This document shows positions 1 to 6,252 of a DNA stretch of 9,788 bases, piece by piece; the stretch's first letter is position 1, and each line of letters begins with the position of its first letter. The position numbers were made by a program, and so were the translations under genes. Source of the DNA: Chlamydiales bacterium (GTDB lineage Bacteria; Chlamydiota; Chlamydiia; Chlamydiales; FEN-1388); NCBI GenBank assembly GCA_021372185.1, contig JAJFUY010000281.1, positions 1-9,788 on the forward strand. Reading direction: 5' to 3'. The notes under the pieces were generated by a model. It did no database searches. It worked only from the letters and a program-made list of their open reading frames with translations, and was not told the origin of the DNA.

Positions 1-1035
1 GGTTGTGGAGGCAGTAAATGTCTGGCTAAGAAGCCCGGGTTTTGGAGCAAAATTTTGGTTAAAGAGGGTAGCACAAGCAGGGGAGACTTTGCCAATAGTC
101 ACAATATCAACTAACCCCTGAAGGTCAAATGTTTGAAAGGCAAACAAGTTTTCTGTACGGGCAAAGGTTTGAACTTCATCCACCCATACCGCTACATCAT
201 GAGCCTTTAATACTTGAATTATGGCCTTAAAAAATTCAGAGGGCGCGGTCCAAAAGCCACCTTCACCTTGGACAAGCTCCATACACATCACAGCATGCTG
301 TTTAGGGTAGCGTTGGAGGTGCTTTTTTAACGTATCTATTGAACGTTTGGTACTCTCAATTGGGTTCTTGGCATCAAAGAAGGGGAGATAATCCACCGTA
401 ATAGTTGGAGGAAGCCCCTCCCTAAACCCTGGCTTATCAGTAACCTGAGATAACGCCAAGGTTCTGCCGGCAAAACAGCGCTCAAAAGCAAGTACACGCG
501 CAGCTGGCTGCTTTTTTTGAAAGCATATTTTAAGCGCATTTTCACATGCCATAGCGCCCGATGATGATAAAAAGCAGTGGTCAAACCCAGAGACCTCTAC
601 AAAGCGGCGGGCAAGCTCTAGAGAGTCAACATCTTGCTGGAGGTTTCCTTGCATGACAGTATCTGATAGTGCTGCCGTGAGGGATGACTCTATAATGCCT
701 GGAAAGCTGTGGCCAAAGTAGTGCACGCCTATACCACAAATAAGATCATACTTGCAGCTACCATCTAAAAGCTCAACTAATACACCCCGCCCCAAGCCAC
801 TTCCTATATAAGGGTAATAAAGAGGTAGGCTACGAATGGCATTAAACTCATGTATGGCTTTAGTATTTTCTTCTACGCAATCAGGATGTGCCTCTTCAAC
901 CCCATTAAATGCACTTTGTGCATCTTGGAGAGCACTCAAGATAAGCTTTTTGGCCTCTTGTACTCTTGGGTCATTAAAAAATTTGTCTCGTTTTAGCACT
1001 TTATAACCTAATAGCTTTTTTAGTTGTTTCAACAC
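1..1035 (-). CDS. Class III PLP-dependent aminotransferase (ornithine/acetylornithine/lysine type), 3' end beyond the window
   Basis: The reading frame is open from 1035 to the left edge (345 codons), so the C-terminus is missing. Class III (fold type I) landmarks occur in order: G-G-V-H-Y-F-G-H around residues 102-109, the phosphate-binding SSSGAMA at 157-163 (family NSGAEA), FAGRT at 188-192, ELVQGEGG at 253-260, DEVQ at 286-289 with the PLP-ring Asp286, and the Schiff-base Lys316 in TIGK. Such enzymes move an amino group from ornithine, lysine, GABA or their N-acyl forms to 2-oxoglutarate in the cytoplasm. After Lys316 the usual Gly-rich GLGGG-PIGA stretch is replaced by VSPACATLF, which from memory recalls lysine 6-aminotransferases more than ArgD. 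Lys316 lies later than in ArgD, implying an N-terminal extension of about 50 residues. The GTG start at 1035 is chosen because AGGTGA lies 5 bases upstream and an in-frame TAG closes the frame just before it. It overlaps the 3' end of the M20 peptidase gene by 35 bases, suggesting one operon. The family is secure; the substrate is unknown. Confidence 0.88.
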   Translation of the reverse strand, partial: MLKQLKKLLGYKVLKRDKFFNDPRVQEAKKLILSALQDAQSAFNGVEEAHPDCVEENTKAIHEFNAIRSLPLYYPYIGSGLGRGVLVELLDGSCKYDLICGIGVHYFGHSFPGIIESSLTAALSDTVMQGNLQQDVDSLELARRFVEVSGFDHCFLSSSGAMACENALKICFQKKQPAARVLAFERCFAGRTLALSQVTDKPGFREGLPPTITVDYLPFFDAKNPIESTKRSIDTLKKHLQRYPKQHAVMCMELVQGEGGFWTAPSEFFKAIIQVLKAHDVAVWVDEVQTFARTENLFAFQTFDLQGLVDIVTIGKVSPACATLFNQNFAPKPGLLSQTFTASTT

Positions 1036-2269
1036 TGTAGTCACCTGATCCTAGGCGCATGAGGAGCAAGGCTGTGAGCTTGGCTCGTTGTGGGAGGCTA
1101 TCTATAAGTAAAAATTCATCATGGGTGTGGATATTGCCGCCAATAACGCCAAGAGTATCTATGCAAGATAAACCAGCTGCTGCTAAGAAGTTGCCGTCAC
1201 AAGATCCTCGGCTTGGTTTTAGAGTAATATTTGTGCCTAAATCAGCAGATGCTGCTTTTAGCCATTCTATAATCTGGTTTGTGCCTTCATCTTGTACTTT
1301 GGGTGGGCTTGCGCCATCATCATGCAATTCCATCCAGATGCCATCACGGGCAGAATGCTTTTGCACAAGCTCTGTAATTTTGGCTTTTGTTGCCGCCATG
1401 ACCTCAGGCTTGCTAGCTCGTACATTTATGCGCAGTATGGCAAGGTCCGGAACTACGTTAAAGCCAGATCCGGCATGTAGCTCGCCACAGTTTACGATAA
1501 CTTGGTCATCAAAGTTTTGTACTTCATCGCCATTGGGCTGCAATGTGTTGAGCGCCTCTAAATCTACAATCAAAGGAGCTACTGCAAAGAGACTTGAACG
1601 GCCTTTTGCAAAATCACGGCCTGCGTGGGCGCTTTTGCCTTTTACGACAACTGAGAGCTTCATTGATCCTGCACGCGATGAGACTATAGAGCCATCAGAG
1701 TGTGAAGGTTCAAACAATAACCCAAGGTGGTGTCTGGGGGCAGCTTCCTTAAATATCTCTCGAGAGCCAGGTGAGCCTATTTCTTCATCAGGGTTTATAA
1801 TGATCTCCCAGCCTATATTTTGTGCGTAGGGGGATTTTTCTACTGCTTGCAGTGCCATAAGCAGTACCACAAGACCACCTTTCATGTCGCAAACGCCTGG
1901 GCCATGAAGGCGCACGTCATCTTGATCAACTACTTTTTGAAAGGTTGAATGTTTGGGGTAGACGGTATCCATGTGACCCGCAAATAAAATCTGTACCGGC
2001 GCATCTGGTCGTTTACGTATATGAAGCGCTTTACCTAATGATCGGTGAGTGCTTAGGCCATGTTCATTCACTACTGTATAGGGCTTCAGGTCTATTTCTT
2101 TCATTTCTGCATCGAGTGCCTGAAAGCTTGTTTTAAGCGCTTTCATCTGAGCCTCTAAGCCTTCTATATTTAAGGTGTGAGAGTTAATGTTACCCCAAGC
2201 AATACATAAGTCTTTCATGGTCTTTCTTTGATGGTCTATCCACTGTAGGTAGGGTAAGTACTGATCCAT
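1001..2269 (-). CDS. M20 family metallopeptidase (glutamate carboxypeptidase / ArgE-DapE-like)
   Basis: This 422-residue protein has the full two-zinc M20 signature. GHMDTV at 98-103 gives ligand His99 with Asp101. GPGVCDMKGG at 123-132 gives bridging Asp128. NPDEEIGSPGS at 159-169 gives catalytic Glu162 and ligand Glu163. FEPS at 186-189 supplies Glu187, and the C-terminal HTH (381-383) supplies the last His ligand. The segment after about residue 195 (SSRAGSMKLSVVVKGKSAHAG) is the typical dimerisation/lid domain. Order and spacing are closest to carboxypeptidase G2-type enzymes, which cleave an N-acyl or C-terminal glutamate bond; ArgE/DapE-type deacylases are close relatives. There is no signal peptide, so it should act in the cytoplasm. 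The ATG at 2269 has GGAG about 10 bases upstream. The gene overlaps the aminotransferase start by 35 bases, so the pair may act in sequence on an N-acylated amino acid such as acetyl-ornithine or succinyl-arginine. That pathway link is inference; the family is secure. Confidence 0.93.
   Translation of the reverse strand: MDQYLPYLQWIDHQRKTMKDLCIAWGNINSHTLNIEGLEAQMKALKTSFQALDAEMKEIDLKPYTVVNEHGLSTHRSLGKALHIRKRPDAPVQILFAGHMDTVYPKHSTFQKVVDQDDVRLHGPGVCDMKGGLVVLLMALQAVEKSPYAQNIGWEIIINPDEEIGSPGSREIFKEAAPRHHLGLLFEPSHSDGSIVSSRAGSMKLSVVVKGKSAHAGRDFAKGRSSLFAVAPLIVDLEALNTLQPNGDEVQNFDDQVIVNCGELHAGSGFNVVPDLAILRINVRASKPEVMAATKAKITELVQKHSARDGIWMELHDDGASPPKVQDEGTNQIIEWLKAASADLGTNITLKPSRGSCDGNFLAAAGLSCIDTLGVIGGNIHTHDEFLLIDSLPQRAKLTALLLMRLGSGDYSVETTKKAIRL
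1041..1046 (-). promoter_or_regulatory. Ribosome binding site selecting the GTG start of the aminotransferase
   Basis: On the minus strand AGGTGA is followed by five bases and GTG at 1035. It lies inside the last codons of the upstream peptidase gene. The alternative in-frame GTGs at 1044 and 999 have no comparable site, so this element decides the start and suggests translational coupling. Confidence 0.5.
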
Positions 2270-2337
2270 TGGCTCATTTCTCCATAAAATTGCACTCTAC
2301 TAAATTTCATATTTCTTTGGGATTTTTTTTAATGAGC

Positions 2338-2364
2338 GCAAAGTGCTTATAATAAGCACTTTGC
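2338..2364. repeat. Perfect 12-bp inverted repeat (possible operator) in a divergent intergenic region
   Basis: The arms GCAAAGTGCTTA and TAAGCACTTTGC are perfect reverse complements separated by TAA. The palindrome lies between the divergent peptidase and small-protein genes. No T-tract follows it in either transcription direction, because the run of eight T lies 5' of it on the plus strand. An intrinsic terminator is therefore unlikely. Its right arm overlaps a possible -35 element (TTGCAA at 2361), which fits an operator for a dimeric regulator. The binding protein is unknown. Confidence 0.5.
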
Positions 2365-2389
2365 AACAACATCATGCATAGGCGATATT
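2361..2389 (+). promoter_or_regulatory. Possible sigma70-type promoter for the small protein-nitroreductase unit
   Basis: TTGCAA (2361-2366) and GATATT (2384-2389) are 17 bases apart, each matching four of six consensus bases. The -35 element sits in the right arm of the palindrome. This is a weak match and could be chance in AT-rich DNA. Confidence 0.25.
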
Positions 2390-2505
2390 TTTTTCGTAAG
2401 AGATGTTGGCATTAATTCCCCCCGTGTGTAAGGTGACGAAAAAATGGGACACCAGCTTTACACAAGCTTTGGAGCCCTTATTACACATATTTTTCATAAT
2501 AGATC

Positions 2506-2510
2506 GGGAG
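2506..2510 (+). promoter_or_regulatory. Ribosome binding site for the inner start of the small acidic protein
   Basis: GGGAG lies five bases before ATG 2516. A competing site, AGGTGA at 2431-2436, lies seven bases before ATG 2444 in the same frame. The gene therefore has two usable starts differing by 24 codons. The inner one was preferred because the extra residues look unlike the rest of the protein. Confidence 0.4.
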
Positions 2511-2515
2511 ACTTA

Positions 2516-2737
2516 ATGGAAAACGAAGCCCATAAGAAAATAAAAAAGCTCTTAGCGAAGGATTATGCTGGCTTTGTCTTGATAACTTGTAAATTGCCTA
2601 GCGCTAAAGGGCAAATGCAGGTAGAAATGAGCTACGAAGGTGATCCGGTACTTGCCGCGTATCTACTAGAAGGCGCTCAAGGATATCTTGACGAAGAGGA
2701 AAAAGGGCTAGGAATAGGTATGGAGCTTCTATCGTGA
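2516..2737 (+). CDS. Small acidic conserved-type hypothetical protein, 73 aa (97 aa if ATG 2444 is used)
   Basis: I do not recognise a named family. From ATG 2516 the protein is 73 residues, begins MENEAHKKIKKLL and is soluble, with no signal peptide or membrane segment. A Lys-rich amphipathic start is followed by two likely beta strands (FVLITCKL and MQVEMSYEG), then a helix (PVLAAYLLEGAQGYLDEEE). Such a compact alpha/beta layout could be an accessory or binding subunit. The longer form from ATG 2444 also has a Shine-Dalgarno site, but its first 24 residues look non-conserved. The TGA stop overlaps the GTG start of the nitroreductase by four bases (GTGA), which implies coupled translation and related roles. 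Function unknown. Confidence 0.72.
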   Translation: MENEAHKKIKKLLAKDYAGFVLITCKLPSAKGQMQVEMSYEGDPVLAAYLLEGAQGYLDEEEKGLGIGMELLS

Positions 2738-3429
2738 AGTCGCTTGATGCGATTATTAACACACACCAGAATCCAAAAAGTTTTAGAAATGAACCAATTT
2801 CTAAAGACCTCATTGCTACACTCATACAGGCCTCAAGGGTAGTACCCACAGCCTTTCATCTGCAACCGACTCACTACTGGGTAGTAACAGACGATACTCT
2901 AAAGAACGAAATTGCTAAGGCCTGCTTTAACCAGGCCTTAGTATCTCATGCGCCTGCAATTATAATTTTTACTGGCGACCGATTTGTAGCACGTGAGCAG
3001 GAAGCCAACCTAGAAACGCTACTAAACAACAACGAAATCACCATAGACGACGCCGAAAAAGCCCGCCACGCACTTGAACTGCATTTTGACGTAAGTCCCT
3101 TAGGTATAGGATGGATAGGTAAAGCTATCGGCGCGCCTCTCATGCATTTATTTACAACCATGCCTCAATTACCGGCAGTACATAAACGAGAATTTTTATG
3201 CCGCCAGGTGATGCGATCTGTAATGACATTTTTTTGGGCAGCAGAATCTCATGGCCTTAGTGCCAAATTAATTGAATCGTATGATGAGTGGAGAATTAAG
3301 TGGGCACTTACTATTCCCTGGCATCACATTGTCGTTTCTGTCATGCTAGTAGGATATAGTGATCAAGAAGCAAAGCCAGTACCTCTTCAATCACTAGACG
3401 AAGTACTACATTGGAACAAAACATCATAA
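2734..3429 (+). CDS. Nitroreductase family protein (FMN-dependent NAD(P)H oxidoreductase)
   Basis: At 231 residues this is typical size for the nitroreductase fold, whose members are homodimeric flavoenzymes reducing nitro, quinone or enone substrates with NAD(P)H. Visible family features include the N-terminal helix with a basic patch (NPKSFRNEPI, residues 13-22), helix plus RVVPTAFHLQPTHYWVVTD (35-53) matching the family A-P-S-x-x-N-x-Q-P-W-x-F-x-V-V region, the central MRSVMTFFWAAESHGLSAKLIES matching the NL-L-AA---GL segment, and a C-terminal VSVMLVGYSDQEAKPVP. The canonical RRSxRxF start is altered to HQNPKSFR, and Asn is replaced in the N-Q-P-W motif, so FMN contacts may differ. GTG is the start, with GGAG at 2722-2725 eight bases upstream; it overlaps the previous stop in GTGA. 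The membrane coiled-coil gene begins 18 bases after the stop. Cytoplasmic; substrate unknown. Confidence 0.87.
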   Translation: MKSLDAIINTHQNPKSFRNEPISKDLIATLIQASRVVPTAFHLQPTHYWVVTDDTLKNEIAKACFNQALVSHAPAIIIFTGDRFVAREQEANLETLLNNNEITIDDAEKARHALELHFDVSPLGIGWIGKAIGAPLMHLFTTMPQLPAVHKREFLCRQVMRSVMTFFWAAESHGLSAKLIESYDEWRIKWALTIPWHHIVVSVMLVGYSDQEAKPVPLQSLDEVLHWNKTS

Positions 3430-3447
3430 TTTGGTATAAGACTCTCT

Positions 3448-4458
3448 ATGATGACAGCAACCCTATCAAGAATTCGCCTCGTTTCAAACGCGGCTGAGCA
3501 ATTAATTGGCCCCATGCTTGTGTTTGGGATATCCTATGCCCACCACATCTATTTTGCAGACCATTTTGTCTCATCATTTTTTGCCGCATTCTCTGTTGTC
3601 AGCCTACTATTAGTTATGGCAGTAGATAAAACAGGTATCTTGCTGGCACTTGCCACACAGCTTGTTTTTTTAGGATGGGTTGCCTATGCACAACCTATAT
3701 CGTTCATGGAGCAACTGCTTTTTTCTACCAGCATCACGCTTGCTATAGTTGCCACGTACATCAACCAGCATGAGCCAGAAGCTCCTGTTCTTGACGTTGC
3801 AGAAACAACAACCGTAGTAGAACAAAAAGATAAACTCTGGCAGGAGCTCTTTGATGCTCGCCAAGAAATTAAAGCGCTCTACACGCAAAACCAAGAGCTA
3901 GAGGCTAGTATCAGCCAAAAAATTGCTGCTGTAACACAAGAAAAAGAACTCCTCCAGCATCACCTAGAAGTACTAGTACTAGAAAAGCAGCAGTTTATAG
4001 AAAATAAAGCCGAAGCTGAAGCCGACATCAAAAAATTCAGCAGCCACATGCACGAAATGGCGCTCTACCAAGAGACTCTACGCCAAGAAATTTTGCGCCT
4101 ACAAGAGGTTCAAAATACCCCTAAAGAGCTTCCTACACACGACAAAACCTACCACGTACAGCAACATGAATATGAAGCCATGTACCGCCAGCTAAAAGCA
4201 CAGTTTGAAGACAAAGCAAAAGTACTCGATGACGCCCGTAAAGAGCTTTTCAGCCTACAAAACGAGCTAGATATACTCCGCAAAAAACAAAATGAAAACT
4301 TCGAGCCTACAGCCGAAGAAACACACCTCATGAAAGAGCTAGTAGCCTGCCAAGACAAAATAGACGCCCTAAAATGCGCCCACGAAGAAGAACTAGTCGG
4401 CTACGAAGAAGTAATCCAAGGCCTTTTAGACCAACTCCAAACCAAAACGCCAGTCTAA
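3448..4458 (+). CDS. Membrane protein with four N-terminal helices and a long coiled-coil cytoplasmic domain
   Basis: No named family is recognised. The 336-residue protein has four hydrophobic helices at about residues 16-36, 41-58, 62-81 and 86-105, joined by very short loops. A Glu/Lys/Gln-rich coiled coil then fills residues 125-330, with a possible break near 225-240 (NTPKELPTHDK). Heptad-like Leu spacing is clear in stretches such as ELLQHHLEVLVLEK and KELFSLQNELDILRKK. An even number of helices puts both ends on the same side, probably the cytoplasm. It could be a scaffold, a polar organiser or an inner-membrane sensor stalk; no catalytic or DNA-binding motif is visible. ATG 3448 is followed at once by a second ATG and has only a weak ribosome site, so it may be translated by coupling to the nitroreductase 18 bases upstream. 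The tail is noticeably richer in C-ending codons than its neighbours. Confidence 0.82.
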   Translation: MMTATLSRIRLVSNAAEQLIGPMLVFGISYAHHIYFADHFVSSFFAAFSVVSLLLVMAVDKTGILLALATQLVFLGWVAYAQPISFMEQLLFSTSITLAIVATYINQHEPEAPVLDVAETTTVVEQKDKLWQELFDARQEIKALYTQNQELEASISQKIAAVTQEKELLQHHLEVLVLEKQQFIENKAEAEADIKKFSSHMHEMALYQETLRQEILRLQEVQNTPKELPTHDKTYHVQQHEYEAMYRQLKAQFEDKAKVLDDARKELFSLQNELDILRKKQNENFEPTAEETHLMKELVACQDKIDALKCAHEEELVGYEEVIQGLLDQLQTKTPV

Positions 4459-4536
4459 ACCGCATATCTCAAGAGATTTCATTTTAACTCAGACTTTGCA
4501 ACTTTTGACGAGTGATTTCTCCTCAGCGGCCATTCT

Positions 4537-4599
4537 GCGTCAATTTAATTTCTTTCTCCGGAAGGCATAAAATGCCTTCCGGAGAAATTAAATTGACGC
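4537..4599. repeat. Long imperfect inverted repeat at a convergent gene junction, possible bidirectional terminator or small mobile repeat
   Basis: The left arm (4537-4568) and right arm (4572-4599) are complementary over 28 pairs around an AAA loop. The only flaw is four extra bases (TTTC) in the left arm. The GC-rich core CTCCGGAAGGCAT lies near the loop, and the outer part GCGTCAATTTAATT is AT-rich. Shorter outer complementarity (AACTTTT at 4500-4506 with AAAAGTT at 4613-4619) runs into a T7 tract at 4618-4624. The position between converging genes fits a terminator for both, but no T-run follows the main hairpin directly. A dispersed palindromic or MITE-like repeat is the alternative. Confidence 0.6.
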
Positions 4600-4649
4600 T
4601 GGAGGATGTGGTAAAAGTTTTTTTATAATGTGAAGTGGTTGGCTATCGT

Positions 4650-5477
4650 TTAGATAAGCGCATCTGAACTTGATTTTTTAAAATAATTTTCATGAGCTTC
4701 TTCGATTTTTTCGTAATCTTTGTCTGTAAATTTAGCGTAATTTCCTTGTAGAAGGTCTTTGTTAAAAGATTCTCTTCCCCATGGGTATTGCAAAGAAAGA
4801 ACTTCACCATTTTGTCGTTTAACTAAAACTGTAGCAGTTCCGCCATAGCTATTTGAATCAGGTGGTGTCAGATCTATACTAAAGGCGCCGTTTCGGGCGG
4901 TTACGGGCGTTTCTATAGGTTTATCTGCACCTTTTGAGATGATGGTGAGTTTTTCATTCTCATGAAAATATTTACCTTTGCAGATAACTAAAGTACCGTT
5001 GAGCATTTTTCGTATAATAGAAATTTCTGCCCCATCACTACCTAGGGCCTCGAGAGGATATGCTATGAAGGTGGTATTTACAGAATTTCCAGTGTCAGTA
5101 AGAAGCCAAACCGATGAACGCTCGCCAGGTAAACGATAAGGCATTGACAAGAGGTAATCTTTTAAATACACATTGCGATCTGTTCCTAAGCGTAATTTCC
5201 CTGAACTATCACTGACAACCTCTAATGGAGGAAAATTGGGGTCAGGTGTATCAGTGGTGTAGAGGTAAAATTTACGATCAGGAGGAACGTTTTTGGCAAC
5301 AATAGAATAAAAAGAAATAAGACCGCCCTTTTCAGATTGGACGGTAAACGCTTTTTTGCTTTTTAATTCAATATGTAAGGGATTGTACGCCGCAAATTTT
5401 AGTTGATGCATATAATTTGTGCTTGAGCAAGATATGCATAAACTTGAAATAAAAAGCATTAAAAGAAGATTCTTCAT
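4650..5477 (-). CDS. Predicted lipoprotein with two beta-rich domains, unknown function
   Basis: This 275-residue protein starts with MKNLL and a short hydrophobic stretch ending in a lipobox-like CISC with the lipidation Cys at residue 17. The -3 residue is Cys rather than Leu, which is unusual. The mature part looks all-beta. An N-terminal domain (about 35-150) contains KGGLISFYSIVAKNVPPD, a pattern seen in Ig-like or cupredoxin-like sandwiches. A second, Ig-like part (about 155-240) begins NGTLVICKGKYF and ends in VLSLQYPWG. A charged helical tail follows (DKDYEKIEEAHENYFKK). No catalytic motif is visible. It is the second gene of a pair: its ATG is one base past the stop of the other lipoprotein gene, and a weak AAGG lies in that gene's end. 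Likely anchored on the periplasmic side of the envelope. I do not recognise a named family. Confidence 0.8.
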   Translation of the reverse strand: MKNLLLMLFISSLCISCSSTNYMHQLKFAAYNPLHIELKSKKAFTVQSEKGGLISFYSIVAKNVPPDRKFYLYTTDTPDPNFPPLEVVSDSSGKLRLGTDRNVYLKDYLLSMPYRLPGERSSVWLLTDTGNSVNTTFIAYPLEALGSDGAEISIIRKMLNGTLVICKGKYFHENEKLTIISKGADKPIETPVTARNGAFSIDLTPPDSNSYGGTATVLVKRQNGEVLSLQYPWGRESFNKDLLQGNYAKFTDKDYEKIEEAHENYFKKSSSDALI

Positions 5478-5478
5478 A

Positions 5479-6060
5479 TTAAGACGCCTTTTTAAAAGTA
5501 ATCGAGTAGGCGATATTATTATAAAGTTTTAACTTATCTTCCGACAAATAACTTGTTGTGAAAGCAAAAACGTACATTTTATTTTCATGTGCCACAAGAT
5601 AGCATTTTTGATGTAAAGATCCTTCGGGTACTGATTGGACCCACCATTTGGTACGTTTGTTATCAATCTCTGATACGCCTGCTTCATGCATTACCCATCC
5701 GCGATCTTTTAATGTTCTGATGAGGTCATCGTAAAGCGAACTCACGCTTAAGTGGCAATGGCGCTTTACTTCAGAAACTGTAAAAAATGAATGAAGGTTT
5801 TCTGGGCCATCCCATGCTCGAAAAAGGGGTTCTTCAGTAAATTTTGTATAATTGCTATTAGAAAAGCTCCAAAAAATATGTTTTTTTACATCTCTATAAT
5901 TTGCAACTTCATGCCAACCGTTAGGCATTTGTATGGTATAACCTGTGCCCGGAGTAAAGTCCGCATAGGTAAGATCGGAGTTTTGGTAAGAATCTGAGTG
6001 GTTGCATGCCGAAGAGATTCCTAAAATCAGGCATAAGCAAAGTAAAAAGTTATAACGCAT
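5479..6060 (-). CDS. Predicted lipoprotein, PsbP/Mog1-like fold suspected
   Basis: This 193-residue protein has a type II signal (MRYNFLLCLCLILGISSAC) with the lipidation Cys at residue 19 and a Ser-rich, Asn-rich linker after it. The mature part opens with GYTIQMPNGWHEV (40-52) and closes with KMYVFAFTTSYLSEDKLKLY and NNIAYSITFKK. Known PsbP/Mog1-fold lipoproteins use the same order: a strand ending in P-x-GW, then a strand with a hydrophobic F/Y-x-F pattern, an acidic helix and a final S-x-x-F strand. This is pattern resemblance, not a proven match. The ATG at 6060 has AGGA about six bases upstream. The next gene starts one base after the stop, so the two lipoproteins are almost certainly co-transcribed, and both diverge from the outer-membrane gene at 6253. 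Function unknown. Confidence 0.82.
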   Translation of the reverse strand: MRYNFLLCLCLILGISSACNHSDSYQNSDLTYADFTPGTGYTIQMPNGWHEVANYRDVKKHIFWSFSNSNYTKFTEEPLFRAWDGPENLHSFFTVSEVKRHCHLSVSSLYDDLIRTLKDRGWVMHEAGVSEIDNKRTKWWVQSVPEGSLHQKCYLVAHENKMYVFAFTTSYLSEDKLKLYNNIAYSITFKKAS

Positions 6061-6103
6061 AGTAAATCCTTTTATTATATGTATTTACGAAGTTGCTTAA
6101 TTG

Positions 6104-6132
6104 ACTATATTTTTCATGTGTAATTATTGCAA
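6104..6132 (-). promoter_or_regulatory. Candidate sigma70-type promoter for the two lipoprotein genes
   Basis: On the minus strand TTGCAA (6127-6132) and TATAGT (6104-6109) are separated by 17 bases, matching four and five of six consensus bases. A start site near 6097 would leave about 37 bases of leader, enough for the AGGA ribosome site. TTGCAA is its own reverse complement, so it could also serve the opposite gene. Confidence 0.38.
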
Positions 6133-6152
6133 GTAGATAAGTGAACTAAATT

Positions 6153-6158
6153 TATAAT
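6153..6158 (+). promoter_or_regulatory. Candidate -10 element for the outer-membrane protein gene
   Basis: This is a perfect TATAAT hexamer about 95 bases before the ATG. The nearest -35-like sequence, TTGCAA at 6127, is 20 bases away, longer than ideal. A second TATAAT at 6229-6234 would start transcription on top of the ribosome site, so it is less likely. Confidence 0.22.
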
Positions 6159-6252
6159 ACAATTTCTTTTATGCAACTAACTATTGTGCGAGATTGATCT
6201 ATTTGGCAACATTATTCCCGTTCGAAACTATAATAAATAAGGATAGTGTCGC

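Noticed and set aside
336..584. An 82-codon open frame on the minus strand
   Set aside because: It overlaps the aminotransferase in another frame, and the aminotransferase frame shows all family motifs across the region.
1059..1829. A 256-codon open frame on the plus strand
   Set aside because: It lies wholly antisense to the M20 peptidase, whose zinc-ligand motifs are intact. Its own translation is Ser/Pro-rich with no domain sense.
2604..3161. Two minus-strand open frames of 71-81 codons
   Set aside because: Both are antisense shadows of the small protein and nitroreductase genes; their Ser/Cys-rich translations have no recognisable features.
4149..4358. A 69-codon minus-strand open frame rich in Ser, Cys and Phe
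   Set aside because: This is the complement of a Glu/Lys-rich coiled-coil gene, which produces such composition automatically.
6074..6079. Minus-strand TATAAT as the promoter of the lipoprotein pair
   Set aside because: It would leave almost no leader and disrupt the AGGA ribosome site, and no good -35 is present. The pair at 6104-6132 fits better.
6229..6234. TATAAT as the promoter of the outer-membrane protein gene
   Set aside because: Transcription would start on the ribosome binding site, and no -35 element lies at 16-18 bases; TTGGCA at 6203 is 20 bases away.
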